In this document: positions 1-6,717 of the stretch, in pieces
Layout of the letters: each line of letters starts with the position of its first letter
Numbering within the stretch: the first letter of the stretch is position 1
DNA from: Nitrospirota bacterium
GTDB lineage: Bacteria > Nitrospirota > Thermodesulfovibrionia > Thermodesulfovibrionales > SM23-35
DNA length: 13,110 nucleotides
NCBI GenBank assembly: GCA_016212245.1
Contig: JACRGU010000153.1
Location: 1-13,110 of the forward strand
Direction of reading: 5' to 3'
Position numbers and translations under genes: made by a program
Notes under the pieces: model-generated
The model's input: only the letters and a program-made list of their open reading frames with translations
Database searches by the model: none
Told to the model about the DNA's origin: nothing

Positions 1-59
1 CCCGGCTCAACCTTTTTCTTACCTGAATGTGCAGCGAGTATCCTCTCAGTGATTGTCAT
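1..59 (-). CDS. leuC: 3-isopropylmalate dehydratase large subunit (LeuC/aconitase family), 5' fragment only
   Basis: Only the first 19 codons plus two bases are present; the rest runs off the left edge. The translation MTITERILAAHSGKKKVEPG matches the conserved amino terminus of the LeuC/HacA type of 3-isopropylmalate dehydratase large subunits, which begin with a similar ITEKILAAHAGK...VEPG segment. Family members carry a [4Fe-4S] cluster and isomerise 2-isopropylmalate to 3-isopropylmalate in leucine synthesis; the cluster-binding cysteines lie outside the window and cannot be checked. The ATG at 59 is preceded by AGGAGG with a 4-nt spacer and by a good promoter at 93-122, so the gene is probably transcribed independently of the block upstream. 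Homoaconitase or methylmalate dehydratase relatives share this amino terminus and cannot be excluded. Confidence 0.75.
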   Translation of the reverse strand, partial: MTITERILAAHSGKKKVEP

Positions 60-63
60 CCAC

Positions 64-69
64 CCTCCT
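64..69 (-). promoter_or_regulatory. Shine-Dalgarno sequence of leuC
   Basis: The minus strand reads AGGAGG, a perfect anti-16S match, four bases before the ATG at 59. It fixes the leuC start despite the short coding fragment. Confidence 0.8.
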
Positions 70-92
70 GATGCATTAAGCTTTTGAATACT

Positions 93-122
93 ATTATATC
101 TATGCTAAATGAGGATTGACAA
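93..122 (-). promoter_or_regulatory. sigma70-type promoter of leuC
   Basis: On the minus strand TTGTCA (117-122, 5 of 6 to the -35 consensus) is followed after 18 bp by TATAAT (93-98, 6 of 6 to the -10 consensus). Transcription would start near 86-87, giving a leader of about 27 nt before the leuC ATG, which leaves no room for a riboswitch or attenuator. This is the only well-formed promoter I see in the window, and it separates leuC from the block that ends with glcD. Confidence 0.7.
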
Positions 123-199
123 GAGAAAAGGGGTTGGTAGTTTCATAATAGCAATAGCTGTATTTGGTATATATAAAGTCGTTCTGAGACTCGTTTAAA

Positions 200-1558
200 T
201 TAAGGGAAGATCTTTTCAGGGTTAAGGATATTCTTTGGGTCGAATATCTTTTTTACGGACTTCATAATTTCAATCTCTGGTTTAGATAGCTCCATTCCGA
301 TATAACCAGCCTTTGTAAGTCCGATGCCGTGTTCCCCTGAGATGGTGCCGCCGAGTTCAAGGGTATCCTTGAATATCTGCCCAACGAGCTTTATTCCCTT
401 TTCATATTCCTCTTTATCTTCCCTGTCAACCATAATGTTTACATGTATATTGCCATCTCCTGCATGGCCAAAGTTCACTATCTTTATCCTGCTTTCTTCT
501 GAGAGCCTTCTCAGTCGCTTCAGCATCTCAGGTATCTTATTTCTCGGAACAACAATGTCCTCATTTATCTTTGTGGGTTTTAAACGATAAAGGGCAGGAG
601 AAACAGCCCTCCTGCACTCCCAGAGTTTTTCTCTCGCTGCTTCGTCCTCTGCCATGCTCACCTCTGCATCGAGAGACCTACAGATTTCTGAAATCTTCTC
701 AGCCTCTTTTGTGATTGCTGATGGATGGCCATCGAGCTCAATGAGAAGAAGTGCCTCAATATCCTTCGGAAGCCCGATGGGTTTAAAATTTTCAACTGCC
801 ATCATAGCCTCGCTGTCGAGGAATTCAAGTGTCCTCGGTATTATCCTTGATGCAATAATCTTTGAGACCGCATGGCCTGAGGCCTCAAGATTTTTGAAAA
901 GCACAAGGAGTGTGATGACATCCTCAGGAAGCGGGAGTACTCGAAGCCTTATCTTTGTGATAACAGCGAGGGTCCCTTCTGAGCCTACGAGCAGTCTTGT
1001 AAGGTCATACCCGACAACGCCCTTTGTTGTCCTGACGCCAGTATGAATAATGTTACCGTCAGGCAGCACAGCCTCAAGTCCCATTACATAGTCTCTTGTC
1101 ACCCCATATTTAAGTGCCCTCGGCCCACCTGCATTCTCAGCAACATTGCCTCCTATAGTGCAGAAGTTCATGCTCGCAGGATCGGGTGGATAGAAGAGGC
1201 CGAGCCGTTCAAGTTCACGCTGAAATCTGCCATTTATCACACCGGGCTCACACAGGACATTCAGGTTCTCAGAATCTATCTCAAGGATCCTGTTCATCTT
1301 CTCAAGGCTGAGGATTATTGCTCCTTTTGATGGTACTGCACCACCTGTCATGCCTGTACCAGCACCGCGGGGAATAACAGGGATGTTGTTTTCATAGGCA
1401 TACTTCATTATTTTTACAACATCCCCTGTATCTTTTGGCCAGACCACTGCAGAAGGGGATGCCTCAAGTCCTGATGCATCAAAGCCATAACAGAGGAGAT
1501 CTTCAGGTTCAACGGATACCTTTATGTCAGGAAACGCCTCTAATAGTAGTCTGTTCAT
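200..1558 (-). CDS. glcD: FAD-linked oxidase, GlcD/D-lactate dehydrogenase family
   Basis: This 452-residue protein belongs to the flavoprotein family of the glycolate oxidase subunit GlcD and D-2-hydroxyacid dehydrogenases. The PCMH-type FAD-binding domain occupies roughly residues 35-220, with the VIPRGAGTGMTGGAVP phosphate-binding stretch, TIGGNVAENAGGPRALKYGV and LLVGSEGTLAVIT. The carboxy-terminal oxidase domain has FGHAGDGNIHVN, GTISGEHGIG and the terminal FDPKNILNPEKIF, all typical. The likely reaction is oxidation of a D-2-hydroxyacid such as D-lactate or glycolate to the 2-oxoacid; the substrate cannot be read from sequence. Many members work with an Fe-S subunit (GlcF type), but none is adjacent here. 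The ATG at 1558 is the only sensible start, since a TGA lies in frame 15 nt upstream. It has no Shine-Dalgarno sequence because repeat array A abuts it. It follows smc after 79 nt. Confidence 0.85.
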   Translation of the reverse strand: MNRLLLEAFPDIKVSVEPEDLLCYGFDASGLEASPSAVVWPKDTGDVVKIMKYAYENNIPVIPRGAGTGMTGGAVPSKGAIILSLEKMNRILEIDSENLNVLCEPGVINGRFQRELERLGLFYPPDPASMNFCTIGGNVAENAGGPRALKYGVTRDYVMGLEAVLPDGNIIHTGVRTTKGVVGYDLTRLLVGSEGTLAVITKIRLRVLPLPEDVITLLVLFKNLEASGHAVSKIIASRIIPRTLEFLDSEAMMAVENFKPIGLPKDIEALLLIELDGHPSAITKEAEKISEICRSLDAEVSMAEDEAAREKLWECRRAVSPALYRLKPTKINEDIVVPRNKIPEMLKRLRRLSEESRIKIVNFGHAGDGNIHVNIMVDREDKEEYEKGIKLVGQIFKDTLELGGTISGEHGIGLTKAGYIGMELSKPEIEIMKSVKKIFDPKNILNPEKIFP

Positions 1559-1569
1559 ATTAGATAAGA

Positions 1570-1632
1570 TTCAAATGTCAAAATCCAAATGACAAATAAA
1601 TTTGGCATTTAAGCTTTGACATTTGACATTAA
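1570..1632. repeat. heptad-phased inverted repeat array A (smc/glcD spacer)
   Basis: Nine consecutive 7-nt units without a phase break, of the types TTCAAAT, GTCAAAA, TCCAAAT and GACAAAT, then the complementary types AAATTTG, GCATTTA, AGCTTTG and ACATTTG. The outer arms form a perfect 12-bp inverted repeat, TCAAATGTCAAA (1571-1582) and TTTGACATTTGA (1615-1626). A 6-bp pair CCAAAT (1585-1590) and ATTTGG (1600-1605) nests inside. It fills nearly the whole spacer between the smc stop and the glcD start. In RNA it could fold as a stem-loop; no U-run follows it, so a classical terminator is unlikely. Confidence 0.75.
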
Positions 1633-1637
1633 GGTTT

Positions 1638-4600
1638 TTATGCCTCGACAAGCTGCATGGATATCACCTTCGAGACTCCTGCTTCCTCCATGGTTATCCC
1701 GTATATATAATCAGCTATGCTCATAGTTGTCCTGTTATGAGTCACGACAATAAATTGCGTATCTCTTGAGAGTTCCTGTAGCATCCTCGCAAACCTCTCT
1801 GTGTTAGACTCATCCAGAGTGGCATCAGCTTCATCCATAATACAAAGGGGTGTTGGTTTAACCAGGAAGCTTGCAAAAAGCAGAGACAATGCAGTAAGTG
1901 CCTTCTCTCCACCCGAGAGAAGGTTTATATTCTGCAGCTTTTTCCCAGGTGGCTGAGCTATGATGTCAATACCCGTCTCAAGGATATTACTCTCGTCTGT
2001 CATTACCAGTTCAGCCCTGCCTCCACCAAAAAGTGTCAAAAAAACCTCTGAGAATTTTGTCTTCAGGGCATCAAAGGCTTCCCTGAGCCTTCTTCTCGTA
2101 GTACTGTTTATCCTTGTTATCGCCTCTTCAAGCCCTGCTATAGATTTATTAAGGTCTTCCTGTTGCCCTATCAGAAACTCATAACGAGTACGCAGTTCTT
2201 CGTATTCTTCAAGCGTGCCCAGGTTTACAGGTCCCAGTTCCTGAACCTTTTCTGTGAGTTCAATAAGTCGCTGTTCGTCTTCAGGTATCAGAGGCTCTAT
2301 CTCTATGGTCTCGAGCTCTGACCCATAGTTTTGCCTTATGTTTCCACAGAGGTTCTCTATCTTAAATCTGTGTTCAGCCCTATCAACATCAAGCCCTGAT
2401 ATACTGTGAGATAGCGAATCTATCTGCTGTCTCAATGCCTTTAATCCATGTTCGATCTGTAGTACTTCTTCATTTTCAGTCTCAATCGCCTCTTTCTTTT
2501 CAGATATCTCCAGCCTCAGTTCATCAGCAACAGAGACCAGCGATTTTATCTTCTCTTCATACTCAGCCATCTCTCTCTCACGTTGCGAGATACGCGACTT
2601 TACTGAGGAGATCTCTTCTGACATGAATTCTTTTTTCTGTATAAGTTCTTCTATGTTTTTGAGTATGGTCTCCCTTTCTTTATTGAGAGACTCTATCTTT
2701 TCTTTGAAAGAAGTCAGCGAGAGTCTGATGTCTGTTACCTCTGTACGGTGCCCTTCAAGTTTCGTCTTTATCTGGCTGATTTCATCCTGAAGTGATGTAC
2801 TTTCATGTTCTATATCTGATCTTCTTAAGTCTACTGATTGAACCGACGCCTCTTTCTCATTGATCAGCTTTTTCACAGATTCTTTTTCTCTGATTATCTG
2901 CTCTATCTCTATGTTAAGGTAAGCGAGTTTTCTGTTTATCCGTTCTTTTTCTTCCCTGTAGTTTTCAGCAGTCAGTTTTAAGAGGGAGCTTTCTTTCTCT
3001 ATATCCACAATGGTGGATTCAATCTGTTTAAGGCCAGATTCTTTGTTTTCAATTATCTGCTGGATTGAATTAAATCTATCCTGCATACGCTCTATACTGG
3101 CCTTCTTATCGGCGATGATGACTTCAAGTTCTCTTATCTCTCTCTTCCTTCTGAAGATGCCTTTGCCTTCTCCTCCGATAACCGCCCCTGATGGTTCTAC
3201 GATCTCACCATCAATGGTTACAAAAAATAATTTATGACCCCTACTGCGTAGATTAAGGGCCGTTTTCAAATCTCTGACTATAAAGATATTGTCGAACAGG
3301 TTTTTTACAACATTTGAAAACTCTTCCTCAGTCCGCACATAACTCAGCGCCTCGCCTATTACGCCTTGATGCGTAATAAGTGATGAGTGAGGGGATGAGT
3401 CATTGGTCATTGGACATTGGTCATTGGTTTTCATTAATGACTGTTGCCCTGAACTTGATTCAGGGTTGACTATTGACTTCTGACTTTCATCTCTCATCTC
3501 CTGTCTCAGAGGGATGAAGGCGGTTCTGCTAAGCCCTTTTTCCTTTAATGAAGATATGGCGATCTCGATGTCTTCAAATGATGAGAGTATGAATGAGTTT
3601 ACCTTCTCAGAAAGTGCACTCTCTATAGCCTTTTCATATTCAGCATCAACCTCGATGACATCCGAGATAGATGCAATCAGATGAAAGTTTAAACCCTCTG
3701 AGAGGAGTTCCCTTGTCGGCCTGTCAAAGACGATCTCTTTAAGAGATTCAAGGCGCGATGTGTATGATGCAAGCTCTTCTTTCGACCTTGCCATTGCATC
3801 CCTGAGATCCTCAATCCTGTTTCTGTTTGCAGAGAGTTCATTTATAAATATAACCTTCTTCTCATTAAGCAGTAGGAGATCATTGTTTTTATTCAGGAGG
3901 GACGACTCTACTTCCTTTATAGAAGAATCTATATCTGTGAGTACCTTTTTTGAATCTTCTATATCCTGCAGAGATGATGACTCTCTCCGGTTCAGGTCTT
4001 CAAGAGAGGATTGTAGCCTGCTCAGGTCATTTCTCAGGTTGCTGAGTTCCTCTGATACACCGAACAGTTCACGCCTCTTTTCCTCAAGCAGTTCTTCCTT
4101 ATCTGACAGTCCTTCTTCAACAGACCTCAGGAAATCGGTCTTCTCAGTGAGCAGGTCTTTCTGATCACCTATATCTGATAATAAGGTTGCCTCAGCTGCA
4201 TTCAGCTCCTCATGTCTGGCAATAGTCTCTGATTTCTTTATATCGAGTTCTTCTACCTGTGAATACAGCTTTGTGAGATACTCCTTCAGATTATCTCTGT
4301 CTGTCCTTGATACTGCTATAATCCTCTCGAGTTCAGCAATCTCTTTTTCCAAATTCTGAAACTTTAACTGGAGTTGTTCTAATGCCTTCTCTCTCTCGAG
4401 GAGTTCGAGTCGTTTTGTCTCGGTCTGGTTCTCTATCTTTGTGAGTTCTGCCCTCTTAAGGGACTCCTCTTCCTTCAATGTTTTGTATTCAGAAAGTATC
4501 TTTTCAAACGATTCTTTGAGGGCCTGATAATCTCTCTTTGCAATCTTGAGTTCTATATCCCTTATCTCAGAGGAGAGTTTTTTATATCGCTCAGCTTTCT

Positions 4601-5240
4601 TTGCCAGTCTATCAAGAATATTAATCTGTTTTTTTACCTCTGCAACAATATCATCTATCCTCTGAAGGTTAGTCCTCGATGATTCAAGTTTGGCCTGGGC
4701 CTCTTTTTTCCTGACATTATATTTCATGACCCCTGCAACTTCCTCTATCAAAAACCTTCTGTCCTGTGGCTTTGCATTCAGTATCTCTGCAATCCTGTCC
4801 TGCTCAAAGATGGAATAGCTTTTTACTTCAAGGCCAGTGTCGAGGAATAGGTCTCTAATATCCTTTAGCCTGCATTGATTTTTATTCAGCATGTATTCAC
4901 TGTCACCTGACCTGTAGAGCCTTCTTGTAACCGAAGCTGTATCAGATGAGCCTTCTCCGTCTGTCTGTTCAGTACCGTTCAGGCTGGAGACAACCATAGT
5001 AACATCTGCCATGCCCCGTGGTTTTTTAGATACAGAGCCATTAAAGATGACCTCTTCCATCTTCTCGCCCCTGAGGCTTTTTGCACTCTGCTCTCCGAGA
5101 ACCCATCGGAATGCGTCAACAACATTGCTTTTCCCACAGCCATTAGGCCCGACAATACAGGTAATACCTGGATGGAGGTTAAATATAGTTCTATCTGCGA
5201 AGGATTTAAATCCTGTTAGTTCGAGTCTCTCAATGCGCAC
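1638..5240 (-). CDS. smc: chromosome segregation ATPase SMC
   Basis: This 1200-residue protein is a complete bacterial SMC, the ATPase that dimerises, binds ScpA/ScpB and compacts and segregates the chromosome. The head begins with LTGFKSFAD and Walker A GPNGCGKSN (residues 31-39). The carboxy-terminal head has the signature LSGGEK (1108-1113), Walker B LCIMDEAD with the catalytic D1136-E1137, a D-loop, and the switch histidine in VVTHN (H1168). Long heptad coiled coils flank a hinge at about 515-700, which ends with GAVIGGEGKG (685-694). Residues about 586-625 are an unusual insertion in the hinge encoded by repeat array B. The GTG start gives the canonical MRIERLELTGFKSF amino terminus, but has no good Shine-Dalgarno sequence. 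It begins only 7 nt after the rplQ stop with no terminator, so it is probably co-transcribed with the alpha operon. The ATPase motifs are intact, so I take it to be functional. Confidence 0.97.
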   Translation of the reverse strand: MRIERLELTGFKSFADRTIFNLHPGITCIVGPNGCGKSNVVDAFRWVLGEQSAKSLRGEKMEEVIFNGSVSKKPRGMADVTMVVSSLNGTEQTDGEGSSDTASVTRRLYRSGDSEYMLNKNQCRLKDIRDLFLDTGLEVKSYSIFEQDRIAEILNAKPQDRRFLIEEVAGVMKYNVRKKEAQAKLESSRTNLQRIDDIVAEVKKQINILDRLAKKAERYKKLSSEIRDIELKIAKRDYQALKESFEKILSEYKTLKEEESLKRAELTKIENQTETKRLELLEREKALEQLQLKFQNLEKEIAELERIIAVSRTDRDNLKEYLTKLYSQVEELDIKKSETIARHEELNAAEATLLSDIGDQKDLLTEKTDFLRSVEEGLSDKEELLEEKRRELFGVSEELSNLRNDLSRLQSSLEDLNRRESSSLQDIEDSKKVLTDIDSSIKEVESSLLNKNNDLLLLNEKKVIFINELSANRNRIEDLRDAMARSKEELASYTSRLESLKEIVFDRPTRELLSEGLNFHLIASISDVIEVDAEYEKAIESALSEKVNSFILSSFEDIEIAISSLKEKGLSRTAFIPLRQEMRDESQKSIVNPESSSGQQSLMKTNDQCPMTNDSSPHSSLITHQGVIGEALSYVRTEEEFSNVVKNLFDNIFIVRDLKTALNLRSRGHKLFFVTIDGEIVEPSGAVIGGEGKGIFRRKREIRELEVIIADKKASIERMQDRFNSIQQIIENKESGLKQIESTIVDIEKESSLLKLTAENYREEKERINRKLAYLNIEIEQIIREKESVKKLINEKEASVQSVDLRRSDIEHESTSLQDEISQIKTKLEGHRTEVTDIRLSLTSFKEKIESLNKERETILKNIEELIQKKEFMSEEISSVKSRISQREREMAEYEEKIKSLVSVADELRLEISEKKEAIETENEEVLQIEHGLKALRQQIDSLSHSISGLDVDRAEHRFKIENLCGNIRQNYGSELETIEIEPLIPEDEQRLIELTEKVQELGPVNLGTLEEYEELRTRYEFLIGQQEDLNKSIAGLEEAITRINSTTRRRLREAFDALKTKFSEVFLTLFGGGRAELVMTDESNILETGIDIIAQPPGKKLQNINLLSGGEKALTALSLLFASFLVKPTPLCIMDEADATLDESNTERFARMLQELSRDTQFIVVTHNRTTMSIADYIYGITMEEAGVSKVISMQLVEA
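3366..3506. repeat. heptad-phased array B, in frame inside the smc hinge
   Basis: About twenty 7-nt units lie inside smc. The clearest part, 3401-3428, is four exact-length tandem copies of CATTGG[T/A]. To its left are units such as GTGATGA and GATGAGT; to the right (3465-3506) are complementary-sense units such as GTTGACT, ATTGACT and CTCATCT, shifted by one base in phase. A perfect 7-bp palindrome CCCTGAA/TTCAGGG with a 5-nt loop (3447-3465) sits at the centre. The array is open in the smc frame and encodes a low-complexity stretch containing MKTNDQCPMTND. It resembles the spacer arrays of this window in period and architecture, but is richer in GC. Confidence 0.8.
3447..3465. repeat. 7-bp palindrome at the centre of array B
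   Basis: CCCTGAA (3447-3453), loop CTTGA (3454-3458) and TTCAGGG (3459-3465) make a perfect hairpin on either strand. On the minus strand it encodes part of the SMC hinge insertion (residues 593-598, within NPESSSG). It lies exactly between the two oppositely oriented heptad arms, suggesting it is the core of the element and not a chance palindrome. Confidence 0.65.
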
Positions 5241-5247
5241 TCAACAC

Positions 5248-5682
5248 TTACTTTTTTTCTTCCTGGTCCTTTGAGTTTTTTGACTCTTCTTTCTTTGACT
5301 TTGTTTCTTTTGGTTTCCTTACATCCTCATAATCAACAAATTCAAGTACAGCCAGAGGTGAAGAGTCCTTGACCCTGTTTCTTGTCTGTACAATCCTGAG
5401 ATATCCACCATTTCTTCCTGAAAGCCGTGGTGCTATCTCATTGAAGAGCTTTGAGACAGCAGCCCTGTTAGGGACATATGAAAGGGCAAGACGTTTTGCA
5501 TGGAGGTCACCCTTTATACCAAGGGTAATTATCCTCTCTGCAATCCTTCTTACCTCCTTTGCCCTCGCAATTGTAGTCTCTATTCTCTCATGTTCAAAGA
5601 GCGAAGCCACCAGACCCCTTAAAAGCGCCTTTCTCTGGTTCGCAGGTCTTCCAAATAACCTCCCTGCAACTCTATGACGCAT
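5248..5682 (-). CDS. rplQ: 50S ribosomal protein L17
   Basis: The protein starts MRHRVAGRLFGRPANQRKAL, the standard L17 amino terminus, which is why I choose the ATG at 5682 over an in-frame GTG at 5700. L17 binds 23S rRNA near the exit-tunnel side of the large subunit. At 144 residues it is longer than the usual 115-130: the core ends near LEFVDYEDVRKP and a tail of about 22 residues made almost only of K, E and S, with N, D and Q, follows. The start overlaps the end of rpoA by 11 nt, so translation is probably coupled; a GGAGGT lies 10 nt before the ATG. It is the normal last gene of the alpha operon, here followed after 7 nt by smc. Confidence 0.97.
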   Translation of the reverse strand: MRHRVAGRLFGRPANQRKALLRGLVASLFEHERIETTIARAKEVRRIAERIITLGIKGDLHAKRLALSYVPNRAAVSKLFNEIAPRLSGRNGGYLRIVQTRNRVKDSSPLAVLEFVDYEDVRKPKETKSKKEESKNSKDQEEKK

Positions 5683-6709
5683 CTTGCTCGATACCTCCAC
5701 TTTGCAAAGTCAGCTCCCTGTTGAGGGCATCAAGGTCAACCCTCATACCGAGGTGAAGTCCCATTGAATGCAGTATTTCTTTTATCTCATTAAGTGACTT
5801 GCGTCCAAAATTTTTGGTCTTGAGCATCTCGTGCTCTGTCTTCTGTACAAGGTCGGCAATGGTCTTTATGTTCGCATTCTTCAGACAGTTATATGATCTT
5901 ACTGAAAGTTCAAGTTCATCAACATTCCTAAGAAGATTTTCATTAAATACAGGAGTGTCGTTTACCGACACTCCTGTGCCTTCCTCTGAAGGGACAACCT
6001 TTTCATCTTCTTCCTCGAATATAAACAGATCCATATGTTCAATTATTATCGCAGCAGCCTGAGAGACTGCCTTTTCAGGCGTTATACTACCATCAGTCCA
6101 TATCTCCATTACAAGTCTGTCATAGTCTGTTGCCCTTCCAACCCTCGCCTTCTCTACGGCGAAGTTAACCTTTTTTATCGGGGTAAAAATAGAGTCCACA
6201 GCAATCACATCTACAGGAAGGCCTTCTTCTTTATTTAATTCAGCAGGCACATATCCTTTGCCCTTCTTTATATACATCTCAGCTTCAAATGTAGCATCTT
6301 TATCTAAGGTTGCTATGACCTGTTCAGTATTAAGAACCTCAAAAAATGCATCTCCCTGTATATCACAGCCTGTCACCACTTTAGGGCCCTTTTCTTTTAT
6401 CGTTGCCATTCTCTTCCCATCTGTATAAAGCTTGAACCTGAGTTTTTTTATGTTCAGGATTATGTCAATAACATCTTCCTTAACGCCATTTAATGTAGAG
6501 AACTCATGTAAGGCGCCTGGTATCTTAACTGCCATAACCGCCGCCCCCTCAAGTGAGGAAAGCAGAACCCTTCTCAGCGAATTTCCTATGGTGGTACCGA
6601 AACCACGCTCTAAGGGCTCAACCACAAGCTTACCATATGTCTTGGTGAGGGTCTCTTCATCAAACCTGATCTTATCAGGTAGCTGAAAGCCCCTTTTCTT
6701 CAGGTCCAT
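5672..6709 (-). CDS. rpoA: DNA-directed RNA polymerase subunit alpha
   Basis: This 345-residue protein is RNA polymerase alpha, which dimerises to nucleate assembly of the core enzyme. The amino-terminal domain carries VEPLERGFGTTIGNSLRRVLLSSLEGAAV-type sequence at about residues 31-57, with the dimerisation and beta-contacting region. The carboxy-terminal domain (about 264-325) has LSVRSYNCLKNANI, with R271 at the position of the DNA-contacting arginine, and NFGRKSLNEIKEIL, so it should bind UP elements and activators. The linker (about 235-263) is acidic and includes a segment, residues 245-254, encoded by a perfect 12-bp hairpin. The ATG at 6709 has AGGAG at a 5-nt spacer and lies 8 nt after the rpsD stop. 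Confidence 0.98.
   Translation of the reverse strand: MDLKKRGFQLPDKIRFDEETLTKTYGKLVVEPLERGFGTTIGNSLRRVLLSSLEGAAVMAVKIPGALHEFSTLNGVKEDVIDIILNIKKLRFKLYTDGKRMATIKEKGPKVVTGCDIQGDAFFEVLNTEQVIATLDKDATFEAEMYIKKGKGYVPAELNKEEGLPVDVIAVDSIFTPIKKVNFAVEKARVGRATDYDRLVMEIWTDGSITPEKAVSQAAAIIIEHMDLFIFEEEDEKVVPSEEGTGVSVNDTPVFNENLLRNVDELELSVRSYNCLKNANIKTIADLVQKTEHEMLKTKNFGRKSLNEIKEILHSMGLHLGMRVDLDALNRELTLQSGGIEQDAS
5693..5698 (-). promoter_or_regulatory. Shine-Dalgarno sequence of rplQ
   Basis: GGAGGT lies 10 nt before the ATG at 5682 and inside the end of rpoA. It overlaps the in-frame GTG at 5700, arguing against that upstream start. The spacing is slightly long but usable. Confidence 0.55.
5949..5977. repeat. 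perfect 12-bp hairpin inside rpoA linker
   Basis: ACAGGAGTGTCG (5949-5960) and CGACACTCCTGT (5966-5977) are exact reverse complements separated by 5 nt. In the mRNA the loop is GUAAA. It encodes residues 245-254 of RpoA (TGVSVNDTPV), in the flexible linker between the two domains. The sequence after the stem is not a run of U, so it is not an intrinsic terminator. A perfect 12-bp stem is not required by the protein sequence and stands out in this coding region. Confidence 0.8.
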
Positions 6710-6717
6710 AAGGTCTC

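Noticed and set aside
170..199. Terminator hairpin after glcD
   Set aside because: Only a 4-bp AGTC/GACT stem with a 7-nt loop and no clear U-run is present.
654..1330. Plus-strand open frames opposite glcD, and similar ones opposite smc and the ribosomal genes
   Set aside because: They are antisense shadows of well-supported conserved genes, without recognisable domains or ribosome binding sites.
1556..1581. TTGACA on the minus strand in array A as -35 of a glcD promoter
   Set aside because: The only -10-like hexamer at proper spacing (TATGAA) overlaps the glcD start codon and matches poorly; TTGACA arises from the repeat unit itself.
3366..3506. CRISPR-like repeat array in the middle of smc
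   Set aside because: Units are 7 nt, contiguous and degenerate with no spacers, and the region is open in the smc frame.
5250..5320. Heptad periodicity in the region encoding the L17 tail
   Set aside because: The T/C-rich runs do not hold a steady 7-nt register; lysine and glutamate codons explain the composition.
5683..5700. GTG at 5700 as rplQ start
   Set aside because: It adds six residues not seen at L17 amino termini, and the GTG overlaps the likely Shine-Dalgarno sequence for the ATG at 5682.
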